NCBI RefSeq assembly: GCF_009821115.1
Contig: NZ_VYTY01000008.1
Span: 124,001-188,000 of the forward strand
DNA: 64,000 bases
Direction of reading: 5' to 3'
From: Nitrincola alkalisediminis
GTDB taxonomy: Bacteria > Pseudomonadota > Gammaproteobacteria > Pseudomonadales > Balneatricaceae
This document shows, in pieces, positions 56,722 to 64,000 of this stretch (its first letter is position 1; every line of letters begins with the position of its first letter). Made by a program: the position numbers and the translations under genes. The notes under the pieces are model-generated. The model had not been told where the DNA came from and searched no databases. It was given only the letters and a program-made list of their open reading frames with translations.

Positions 56722-57433
56722 AGAATCCCTCTACAAAACCCAAATTCCCGGTGGCGGACACTGGTCTTTGCGTATGGCTAAAGGCACGGCCATGCGCCTA
56801 ACCGACCTGGAAGGCACGGGTAATGTCGGCATGCTGTTTTATAATCCAGAAAACTTACTGGAACGCTACAATGCACCAGACACTTTAAAATGCCAACACA
56901 CCTTTAAACTCACGCAAGGTCACTGTCTATACTCGGACATGGGGCGTATCTTTTGCTCTGTTACAGAAGACACCTTTGGCTGGCATGACACCCTGTGCGG
57001 TAACAGCACGGCCGTGGATATTGACAAGCGCTGGGGGAAGCGTGACTACCAATCCCACCGAAATCAATGGCACCAAAATGGTCAGGATGCCTTTTTAGTT
57101 GAATTGGCTAAATATGGACTCAGCCAAGCCGACATGCCTGCCAACCTCAACCTGTTTAGCAAAGTGATAACACAGGAAGATGGCCGCTTATCATGGGTAA
57201 CACAACCCAATGCACAACCCGCTCACGTCACGCTGCGCTTTGAAATGGATAGCCTCGTAATTCTTCACACCTGCCCTCACCCACTCAATAACGCTGAAAC
57301 CTATCCAGCCAGTCCAATATTGATCGAGCTCGGTATGGCACAAGCAATGCAAGACGATGACCTATGCTTGAACGCGTGTCCCGAAAACCGTCGGGGTTTT
57401 GAAAACAATGCCTTGTATTACTTGGGACGCTAA
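56714..57433 (+). CDS. cgdA: DUF1989 protein, urea-carboxylase-associated 1 / carboxyguanidine deiminase subunit
   Basis: The 239-residue cytoplasmic protein starts at 56714 and overlaps the ATPase gene. It has [34 protein letters not shown] and [12 protein letters not shown], the DUF1989 pattern with His and Cys as likely metal ligands. With the next gene it forms the CgdAB-type enzyme, which removes ammonia from carboxyguanidine to give allophanate (established for the family). The subunit letter is assigned by order only. Confidence 0.82.
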   Translation: MIKESLYKTQIPGGGHWSLRMAKGTAMRLTDLEGTGNVGMLFYNPENLLERYNAPDTLKCQHTFKLTQGHCLYSDMGRIFCSVTEDTFGWHDTLCGNSTAVDIDKRWGKRDYQSHRNQWHQNGQDAFLVELAKYGLSQADMPANLNLFSKVITQEDGRLSWVTQPNAQPAHVTLRFEMDSLVILHTCPHPLNNAETYPASPILIELGMAQAMQDDDLCLNACPENRRGFENNALYYLGR

Positions 57434-57444
57434 GGAGACAACAC

Positions 57445-58089
57445 ATGATCACTGAAAGCCAACGTCAACCCCAAACAGCTGTCACACGCCTAACGATTGA
57501 TTCGGGTGACTATTACCTAGGTTTAGTCAAGGAAGGGCAAACCCTGCGCTTAGTCGACTTGGAAGGAAATCAAGCCGCTGATACGCTGTTTTACAATGCA
57601 AACGATCCTTCTGAACGTTACAGCCTGAGCGATACGCTGCTAGCGCAGCAAGCACTCTATCTCACGACAGGGAGCCGCTTAATGTCCAACTTGCAACATG
57701 AAATGCTCGTCATTGTCGCTGACACCTGCGGCCGCCACGATACGCTGGGGGGAGCCTGTGCGACCGAAAGCAACGGCGTTCGCTACGACCTTGAAAAGCG
57801 CTGCATGCATGCCTGTCGGGACAGTTGGATGCTTGCCATTAACGAGCATCCGCAATTGGGACTCAGCAAACGTGATATTGGCCATAATATCAATTTTTTC
57901 ATGAATGTACCGGTAACACCGGATGGCGGATTATCCTTTGCCGACGGTATTTCCGCTCCCGGAAAATACGTTGAAATGACGGCAAAAATGGATGTATTGG
58001 TGCTCATATCAAACTGCCCACAACTGAACAACCCTTGTAATGGATACAACCCCACGCCAATCGAACTCTTGGTCTGGGATGCGTCGTAA
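57445..58089 (+). CDS. cgdB: DUF1989 protein, urea-carboxylase-associated 2 / carboxyguanidine deiminase subunit
   Basis: The 214-residue protein parallels the preceding one: [26 protein letters not shown] and [20 protein letters not shown], the latter with two Cys and one His that probably bind metal. It lies 11 bp after its partner. The two DUF1989 paralogues are a hallmark of guanidine, rather than simple urea, degradation. Letter assignment is by order only. Confidence 0.83.
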   Translation: MITESQRQPQTAVTRLTIDSGDYYLGLVKEGQTLRLVDLEGNQAADTLFYNANDPSERYSLSDTLLAQQALYLTTGSRLMSNLQHEMLVIVADTCGRHDTLGGACATESNGVRYDLEKRCMHACRDSWMLAINEHPQLGLSKRDIGHNINFFMNVPVTPDGGLSFADGISAPGKYVEMTAKMDVLVLISNCPQLNNPCNGYNPTPIELLVWDAS

Positions 58090-58179
58090 GCGCAGAGTTC
58101 AATTGACTCACCTATAACGCCAGTGGACGACCACTGTGATAGAAACGTTTGTCGGGACGGCCCGCACACAGGATAGACT

Positions 58180-61100
58180 ATGTTTTCTAAAGTGCTTATT
58201 GCAAACCGTGGCGCCATCGCAACGCGCATTCTCCGAACACTCAAAAAGCTTAATATCACCTCGGTTGTCGTTTATGCTGAATGTGATGCCAAGAGTTTAC
58301 ACGTGAGTTTAGCCGATGAGGCCTACTCACTGGGAGACGGCAACGCAGCTACGACCTATTTAAACACCGACAAACTTCTGCAAATCTGTAAGGCCTCCGG
58401 CGCACAGGCGATTCATCCGGGCTACGGCTTTTTAAGTGAAAATACCGAGTTTGTGGCCTTATGCGAACGTGAGGGGATTGTGTTTATTGGCCCTACACCG
58501 GAGCAAATGCATCGCTTTGGTCTGAAACATGAAGCTCGACGCCTAGCCTTAGCCGCCTGCGTTCCCTTATTACCTGGCTCGGAACTGTTAAGCGATGTAA
58601 ACCATGCGTGTACAGAAGCAAACCGTATTGGCTACCCCATCATGCTTAAATCCACTGCAGGTGGAGGAGGTATTGGCATGCAACTCTGTCACTCCGAAGA
58701 AGCCCTACGAGACGCCTTTGATAAAGTCAAACGCCTTGGTGCCAATAACTTTTCGGATGATGGTGTTTTTTTGGAGAAGTTTGTCCAGCATGCTCGCCAT
58801 ATCGAAGTCCAGGTTTTTGGTGATGGAAAAGGCAACGCCATTGCGATTGGCGAACGTGATTGCTCAAGCCAACGTCGCAATCAAAAAGTGGTTGAAGAAT
58901 GCCCTGCTCCCCATTTATCCGATGCGACTCGACAGGCACTCCACAACACCGCCGCAACCTTATTGGCCAGTGTCCAGTACCGCAATGCGGGCACTGTTGA
59001 ATTCATCTATGACACCGACACACAGGATTTTTATTTTTTAGAGGTGAACACGCGCCTACAGGTCGAACATGGCGTCACAGAAGCCGTGTTCGGTATTGAT
59101 CTGGTCGAATGGATGCTGCGCCAAGCCAGTGGAGACACCTTCGATTTAACGCACGCAGCCTCAGAACTCCAGGCATCCGGTCATGCCGTTCAAGTCAGAC
59201 TCTATGCTGAAGACCCATATTTACAATTCAAACCCTGCCCTGGCTTTTTATCTGAAGTGTTCTTCCCAGAGGGTGAAGGAATACGCATTGATCATTGGAT
59301 TGAAAGTGGTATGGAAATTCCACCCTACTTTGATCCGATGCTGGCCAAAGTGATCGTCCATGATACCAGTCGTGAAGCCGCACTTGCCAAACTCAATCAT
59401 GTATTGCACGAGATTAAACTTTACGGCAGTGAAACCAATCTAGCCTATTTACGCGCGTTAACTGCTGACTCGCAACTTCGAGCGGGCCAAGTGACCACCC
59501 AGTATTTGAATCACTTTACACACCAGTGCCATAGAATCGATGTGCTCCATGCAGGCACACAAACCACCTTACAAGATTTTCCCGGACGTCAAGGGTACTG
59601 GCACGTCGGCATTCCACCGTCAGGCCCTTTTGACAGCTACTCATTTCGTTTAGGTAACCGCCTTCTCAACAACCCAGAATCGGCAGTCGGCCTAGAAATC
59701 ACCTTACAAGGTCCAAGTTTGGTTTTTTCAGCACCCACACAAGTCGTCATTACGGGGGCAGAGGTTGAGGTCAAACATAACGATACATCCGTGGCGTTGT
59801 GGGAAGTCATCAATCTTGAAGCTGGAGATACACTTAACATAGGACGTATTGCTACGGGTGCGAGATGCTATCTATGTGTACGAGGCGGAATCCAGTGCCC
59901 TGACTATTTAGGCTCGGCCTCAACCTTTACTCTTGGCCAGTTTGGCGGCCACAATGGTCGAGCTTTGCAAGTGGGCGATGTACTTGCGCTATCCGCGGAT
60001 GTAACACCAATAGAAACACCTGCCTCATTAGCAAAAACACTTAAGCCTCAAATTCAGTCTAGGTGGGATCTTCGTGTCATTTATGGCCCACAAGGCGCGC
60101 CTGATTTTTTCACTCCAGAGGATATTCAAACCTTCTTTGCAAACGAATGGGAGGTGCATTACAACTCAAGCCGAACAGGTGTTCGCTTAATCGGCCCTAA
60201 GCCACAATGGGCACGACGTGATGGAGGGGAAGCTGGCCTACACCCTTCAAATATTCATGATAACGCCTATGCCTTTGGTGCTGTCGACTTTACAGGAGAT
60301 ATGCCCGTCATTTTGGGTCCAGACGGCCCCTCCCTCGGTGGGTTTGTCAGCCCTGCAACCGTCATTACAGCCGACCTTTGGAAACTGGGTCAGCTCCGCT
60401 CGGGAGACAAGGTCCGGTTCATTCCCATTGCCTTAGCCGATGCCGTCAGTCTTGAAGCTCTCCAAACAGCCAGTATCTCTAACTTAATACCGAGCAGCCT
60501 AGAGGTGCAAACCTTCTTGCCAGAGACAGCCATCTTTGCCAAGATCCCGGCCAAACATCGAAAAGATGAAGCGATCATTCGTCTTGCCGGTGATCATTTC
60601 ATGCTGGTGGAGTATGGTGAGCAACACCTCGATCTCGGCTTACGCTTTAAAGTCCACGCCCTCATGCAATGGCTCCACGACCAGCATTTAGACGGGATCA
60701 GAGAGCTCACTCCAGGTGTACGCTCGCTGCAAATACACTATAACCCACAGGTGATAAGTGCAGCTCAACTGGTTGAGCAGTTAACAAGAGGTGAAGAGCG
60801 GCTGCGAAGTCATCTTAACGAATTGAAAGTGCCATCACGCATCGTTCATCTACCCTTATCCTGGGATGATGATGCTTGCCAGTTAGCAATTGATAAGTAC
60901 AGCCAGTCTGTGCGAAAAAACGCACCTTGGTGTCCAAGTAATCTGGAGTTTATTCGTCGGATCAATGGACTCCCCTCATTAGAGGCCGTTAAAGACATCG
61001 TTTTTTCAGCCTCCTATTTGGTGATGGGACTCGGTGATGTCTATCTAGGGGCGCCACTTGCCACACCTATAGACCCACGCCATCGATTGGTCACAACCAA

Positions 61101-61770
61101 GTATAACCCAGCACGCACTTGGACAGCCGAAAACTCCGTTGGTATTGGAGGAGCCTACCTCTGTATATACGGCATGGAAGGTCCAGGTGGCTATCAGTTT
61201 GTCGGACGCACCTTGCAAATGTGGAATCGCTATCGCAAAACCCCTGAGTTCCAATCCCCATGGCTATTGCGATTTTTTGATCAAATACGTTTTTATGAAG
61301 TCAGTGCTGAGGAATTGATCAAAATACGTCAAGATTTTCCTCAGGGCCAGTACCCGCTCACAATTGAAGAGCAGGAATTTAGCTTAGCTGACTATCAGAC
61401 TTGGATTGAATCTGAAAGCGAATCCATTGCACGCTTTAATCAGCAACGAGAAGCGGCCTTTGAAGCTGAGCTTTCGCATTGGCATGCGACCAATCAGTTT
61501 GACTTTCACTCAGAAGAAACAACAACGCTTCAAGAGGAACAGGTTTGGCCAGAGGACAGCCTCATCGCAGACAGCCCTGTGTCGGGAAGTGTCTGGGAGA
61601 TCAAGGTCGATATTGGGGATAAGGTTCAGCCAGGACAGTTACTCGTCATTTTGGAATCCATGAAAATGGAAATCCCTGTTTTTGCACAAGAAGCGGGCGA
61701 AGTGACGCAAGTCCTCATAAAAAGCGGGGCGCGCGTTCGACCGGGACAAGCACTGGTAGTGATGCAATAG
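58180..61770 (+). CDS. Biotin-dependent guanidine/urea carboxylase
   Basis: The 1196-residue enzyme has a biotin carboxylase domain (about 1-450, with the ATP-grasp glycine loop in STAGGGGIGMQ and EVNTRLQVEHGVTE), a KipA/AHS2 domain (about 453-790, with LQDFPGRQGYWHVGIPPSGPFD), a KipI/AHS1 domain (about 795-1010), and a C-terminal biotinyl domain with the attachment Lys in ESMKMEIP (about 1161). It uses ATP and bicarbonate. With a guanidine riboswitch and both DUF1989 genes, guanidine is the likelier substrate; urea is the alternative. Allophanate hydrolase is not in this operon. Confidence 0.9.
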   Translation: MFSKVLIANRGAIATRILRTLKKLNITSVVVYAECDAKSLHVSLADEAYSLGDGNAATTYLNTDKLLQICKASGAQAIHPGYGFLSENTEFVALCEREGIVFIGPTPEQMHRFGLKHEARRLALAACVPLLPGSELLSDVNHACTEANRIGYPIMLKSTAGGGGIGMQLCHSEEALRDAFDKVKRLGANNFSDDGVFLEKFVQHARHIEVQVFGDGKGNAIAIGERDCSSQRRNQKVVEECPAPHLSDATRQALHNTAATLLASVQYRNAGTVEFIYDTDTQDFYFLEVNTRLQVEHGVTEAVFGIDLVEWMLRQASGDTFDLTHAASELQASGHAVQVRLYAEDPYLQFKPCPGFLSEVFFPEGEGIRIDHWIESGMEIPPYFDPMLAKVIVHDTSREAALAKLNHVLHEIKLYGSETNLAYLRALTADSQLRAGQVTTQYLNHFTHQCHRIDVLHAGTQTTLQDFPGRQGYWHVGIPPSGPFDSYSFRLGNRLLNNPESAVGLEITLQGPSLVFSAPTQVVITGAEVEVKHNDTSVALWEVINLEAGDTLNIGRIATGARCYLCVRGGIQCPDYLGSASTFTLGQFGGHNGRALQVGDVLALSADVTPIETPASLAKTLKPQIQSRWDLRVIYGPQGAPDFFTPEDIQTFFANEWEVHYNSSRTGVRLIGPKPQWARRDGGEAGLHPSNIHDNAYAFGAVDFTGDMPVILGPDGPSLGGFVSPATVITADLWKLGQLRSGDKVRFIPIALADAVSLEALQTASISNLIPSSLEVQTFLPETAIFAKIPAKHRKDEAIIRLAGDHFMLVEYGEQHLDLGLRFKVHALMQWLHDQHLDGIRELTPGVRSLQIHYNPQVISAAQLVEQLTRGEERLRSHLNELKVPSRIVHLPLSWDDDACQLAIDKYSQSVRKNAPWCPSNLEFIRRINGLPSLEAVKDIVFSASYLVMGLGDVYLGAPLATPIDPRHRLVTTKYNPARTWTAENSVGIGGAYLCIYGMEGPGGYQFVGRTLQMWNRYRKTPEFQSPWLLRFFDQIRFYEVSAEELIKIRQDFPQGQYPLTIEEQEFSLADYQTWIESESESIARFNQQREAAFEAELSHWHATNQFDFHSEETTTLQEEQVWPEDSLIADSPVSGSVWEIKVDIGDKVQPGQLLVILESMKMEIPVFAQEAGEVTQVLIKSGARVRPGQALVVMQ

Positions 61771-61772
61771 CT

Positions 61773-61812
61773 TATATGGCCTAGTGGGATACTATCACCA
61801 CTAGGCCATATA
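61773..61812 (+). terminator. Strong hairpin after the carboxylase gene
   Basis: TATATGGCCTAGTGG (61773-61787) pairs perfectly over 15 bp with CCACTAGGCCATATA (61798-61812). The tail is not U-rich, but no gene follows on this strand, so it probably ends the guanidine operon. Confidence 0.7.
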
Positions 61813-61854
61813 CAGCACAGTGAGGCACCTAGACAGCGAGGTCTCTAGTCGTGC

Positions 61855-62340
61855 TTATGAGCACTTTTCTAATGTTTCAACCAATCCCTTAAAGGCATCA
61901 CGATTCGCCTCATTAAGATCAATCAGAACCTTGTGCGCCTGAATAATTCGTAAACGAACTTCGTCTTCAGACTCTAAAACGAACGGAACCTGCTTTAGAT
62001 CGCTAACGCTGGTGGGCAACACATCCAGTAACACAAATACTTTATCAAAGCCCATGGCAAGCAGAATCTGAGTAATATCTGGATTCGTTGAAACGATTGT
62101 TGGTTTAGGCATGTTTCGCTCGGAACACTTAATTGCCAGCTTCGCAATCAGCCCCAAGGACGTACTGTCGATGTTATGGGTTTCAGTTAAATCGATCAGC
62201 GTATCATTAATGTCTTCTTTAGCGAGACAAAACGCCAAATGCTGATCAATCGTAGAGCAAAGGGTCAGACGCACCTCACCCACAAACTTTAAAACATAAT
62301 GCCCATCACGGCATGCAAAAAAAATCTCACCATCACTCAT
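61855..62340 (-). CDS. STAS-domain anti-sigma factor antagonist-like protein
   Basis: The 161-residue protein has a STAS domain (about 1-105). The likely phosphorylated Ser is in NIDSTSLGLIAKLA, matching SpoIIAA-type sites. An extra C-terminal helix (about 110-161) is present. It is 2 bp after the SpoIIE-type phosphatase gene, which probably dephosphorylates it in a partner-switching pathway. A kinase partner is not in the window. Confidence 0.88.
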   Translation of the reverse strand: MSDGEIFFACRDGHYVLKFVGEVRLTLCSTIDQHLAFCLAKEDINDTLIDLTETHNIDSTSLGLIAKLAIKCSERNMPKPTIVSTNPDITQILLAMGFDKVFVLLDVLPTSVSDLKQVPFVLESEDEVRLRIIQAHKVLIDLNEANRDAFKGLVETLEKCS

Positions 62341-62342
62341 GA

Positions 62343-63509
62343 TCAGGCTCTAGATACAGTCATAATTGCGACATCATCAGGTCGAACATCCTCAAAGCCT
62401 TCCTCAATCATTTCTGTCAACTGAGAAGACTCGATATATCCCGGCTGCAACGTACTTAATAGCCAGTTTTCTTTTTCTTTCAATGAGCTACCTTTTAGGA
62501 TCTCAAGAACACCATCTGAAAACAGGGTCAAACTAAACACCTGCGGCAAATCCAACTGGTGCTCTTCAAACTCAGGCTTTTCAAACAATCCGACAGGCAT
62601 TCCGCGCCCTTTTAAAAAAGAACTGCTTTCATTACAGCTCAAGATTGGCATAGGATGATGACCACCCGTTGCATAGGTCAGCTTGGATGTTTGCGTGTCT
62701 AATAAGCCGACAAACATGGTCATATGCTTACCCATACCCGTGAGTAACATTTCTCGATTGATACGTTCAAGCGTTAACACGGGCGATAAAATATCAAAAC
62801 TCGAATGACGCTTATAATTTCTTAATAAGCGATGCGTTAAATTCTTCAATAACACTGTCACTAATGCCGAAGACGCGCCATGACCTGAAACATCTGCCAA
62901 ATAGAAAATAATTAAGTGGTCATTTATTTCTATCGCATCGACAAAGTCGCCACTTAGCAACAAGGAAGGTTTTAAAGTGTATTCCACCACTAAACCATTA
63001 ATAGTTTGATGACGGGGAGGTAAAAGGTTTTGTTGAACATGTTGAGCGGCATGATGATCTGCTCTGAGCTCATCTAAACTGCGTTCAAGCGAGTCCTTTA
63101 AACGCTTTGACTCCTCTATGTACAAGGCTCTTCGCAACTGACGCTTCATCGAGTAGATAAACAGCTTCGGACTGAGGTCCAAATCCTCTACCACAAACAC
63201 ATCATCGGCCCCGGCGCGCAAAGCATTGATGATCGTCGTTGAACTCCCCTCTCCAATGATAGCAACAACGGGTTTAGGATTGAGAATCGACGAGGCATAA
63301 TCAAGAAAACTTAAGCTCACGCCATTCGCAAGATCCAGAAGCGTCAAGGAGAACGACTTATGCTCCAACATCGCTTCGGCGTCTGCCACGTGCTCACACA
63401 CAACCATACTCAGGTCAGGCAAACCACACTGCTCACATAGCGATTGTAGGCGCTCAATCACAATGACAGACGATGAAACCACTAACACCGTATGGCTAGG
63501 GCGAATCAT
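62343..63509 (-). CDS. Degenerate receiver domain fused to SpoIIE-type phosphatase
   Basis: The 388-residue protein has an N-terminal receiver-like domain (about 1-125) and a C-terminal PP2C/SpoIIE domain (about 150-388, with LLSGDFVDAI and LADVSGHGASSALVT). The receiver keeps Asp in LLDLANG but the acidic pair is replaced in VLVVSSSVIV and the conserved Lys is absent, so it may not be phosphorylated normally. It faces STAS two bases downstream. Confidence 0.87.
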   Translation of the reverse strand: MIRPSHTVLVVSSSVIVIERLQSLCEQCGLPDLSMVVCEHVADAEAMLEHKSFSLTLLDLANGVSLSFLDYASSILNPKPVVAIIGEGSSTTIINALRAGADDVFVVEDLDLSPKLFIYSMKRQLRRALYIEESKRLKDSLERSLDELRADHHAAQHVQQNLLPPRHQTINGLVVEYTLKPSLLLSGDFVDAIEINDHLIIFYLADVSGHGASSALVTVLLKNLTHRLLRNYKRHSSFDILSPVLTLERINREMLLTGMGKHMTMFVGLLDTQTSKLTYATGGHHPMPILSCNESSSFLKGRGMPVGLFEKPEFEEHQLDLPQVFSLTLFSDGVLEILKGSSLKEKENWLLSTLQPGYIESSQLTEMIEEGFEDVRPDDVAIMTVSRA

Positions 63510-63581
63510 ACATCAGTAACCCCTGCTGTTTTTATGATTCATGAACACCCTGCTTGAAATACGCTTGAACATGGCTAGCGT

Positions 63582-64000
63582 TTAAAAATCCGTTTCGTCA
63601 AAGCTGACACGAACATCACCATCACGAACAAGGAACTCACGACGTTGCAAATATGAGTCACGAATAAACGAGTAACGATCACCCGAAATCATACGCTCAG
63701 CTTCAAGTAAACGCGCTCGAGTGTCAATTAGACGTAATGCTTGCAATGAATTACGAGTGGCACGATCATCAACATAAACAATTGGATTTAGATACCAATC
63801 AGGCACCATTCCCACTGTATCTCTAACTGAGCTAGGACCAAAGAATGGCAATACAACATAAGGACCTGATGGCATTCCCCAATACCCTAGCGTTTGTCCA
63901 AAATCTTCATCGTGTTTCGCAATTCCCATAGGAGTTGCGACATCAATCAGACCTGCCAAACCAAAGGTTGTATTAAACGTAAAGCGTGCTACGTCTTCAA
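63582..64000 (-). CDS. mlaA: MlaA (VacJ) phospholipid-transport lipoprotein, C-terminal part (runs off the window end)
   Basis: The reading frame continues through 64000. The C-terminal 139 residues include FTFNTTFGLAGLIDVATPMG and YWGMPSGPYVVLPFFGPSSVRDTVG, the conserved MlaA core. MlaA in the outer membrane removes misplaced phospholipids from the outer leaflet. The N-terminal lipoprotein signal is outside the window. It lies upstream of the SpoIIE/STAS pair, separated by about 70 bp. Confidence 0.93.
   Translation of the reverse strand, partial: EDVARFTFNTTFGLAGLIDVATPMGIAKHDEDFGQTLGYWGMPSGPYVVLPFFGPSSVRDTVGMVPDWYLNPIVYVDDRATRNSLQALRLIDTRARLLEAERMISGDRYSFIRDSYLQRREFLVRDGDVRVSFDETDF

Noticed and set aside
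58180-61770. Reading the large biotin enzyme as acetyl-CoA or pyruvate carboxylase
   Set aside because: The middle of the protein has KipA and KipI-like domains (LQDFPGRQGYWHVG and the PGGYQFVG region), which are typical of urea/guanidine carboxylase, not of those enzymes.

Overview
The window reads as one contiguous stretch of a gammaproteobacterial chromosome, probably from a marine, Oceanospirillales/Pseudomonas-like bacterium. The reasons are the methyltransferase-gloB-mltD-yej order and the dusA-tal / STAS-SpoIIE-mlaA neighbourhood (both remembered from Pseudomonas-type genomes, not searched), the number of TRAP, tripartite tricarboxylate and ABC importers, and the many c-di-GMP and chemotaxis genes. 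I see no phage, insertion sequence or CRISPR array. The only clearly mobile-type cassette is a small toxin-antitoxin pair beside a tRNA gene.

Layout. 1-7.0 kb: housekeeping block (methyltransferase end, glyoxalase II, MltD, and a Yej-type oligopeptide importer without its ATPase gene). 7.0-9.9 kb: secreted CigR/RcnB-like protein, a gap holding a candidate small RNA, gltX, tRNA-Ala. 10-12.6 kb: RelBE-type pair, small DUF6435-like protein, NAD(P)-binding protein and its divergent LysR regulator. 12.6-22.5 kb: nucleobase/hydantoin island with a cytosine-deaminase-like enzyme, PucR regulator and CodB permease on the minus strand, opposite an RpiR regulator, TRAP importer, Asp/Glu-hydantoin racemase and MFS carrier. 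22.5-28.4 kb: enoyl-CoA hydratase paralogue, large Cache-GGDEF-EAL protein, pirin, thioredoxin-like protein. 28.5-33.2 kb: PuuD-like amidotransferase, DadA-like oxidase, GlxA-type regulator, AGCS symporter. 33.4-39 kb: tripartite tricarboxylate transporter and two-component system. 39-46 kb: two c-di-GMP enzymes, periplasmic nuclease, chemoreceptor. 46-50 kb: sulfate/thiosulfate ABC operon. 50.3-53.4 kb: CorA, transaldolase, DusA. 53.6-61.8 kb: guanidine-utilization operon. 61.8-64 kb: STAS protein, SpoIIE-type phosphatase and the C-terminal part of MlaA.

The clearest theme is scavenging of nitrogen-rich compounds. The guanidine operon (riboswitch, ABC importer, two DUF1989 deiminase subunits, biotin-dependent carboxylase) is preceded by a good sigma-54 promoter and an NtrC-like site, and the riboswitch has a stretch complementary to the Shine-Dalgarno region of the first gene, which suggests layered control. 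A second sigma-54-like promoter lies upstream of codB. The cytosine deaminase homologue keeps every metal ligand but has Ser in place of a substrate-contacting Asp, so its substrate may not be cytosine. Allophanate hydrolase, needed to finish guanidine breakdown, is not in the window.

Protein functions are assigned by reading motifs and comparing with remembered families; no database search was run.
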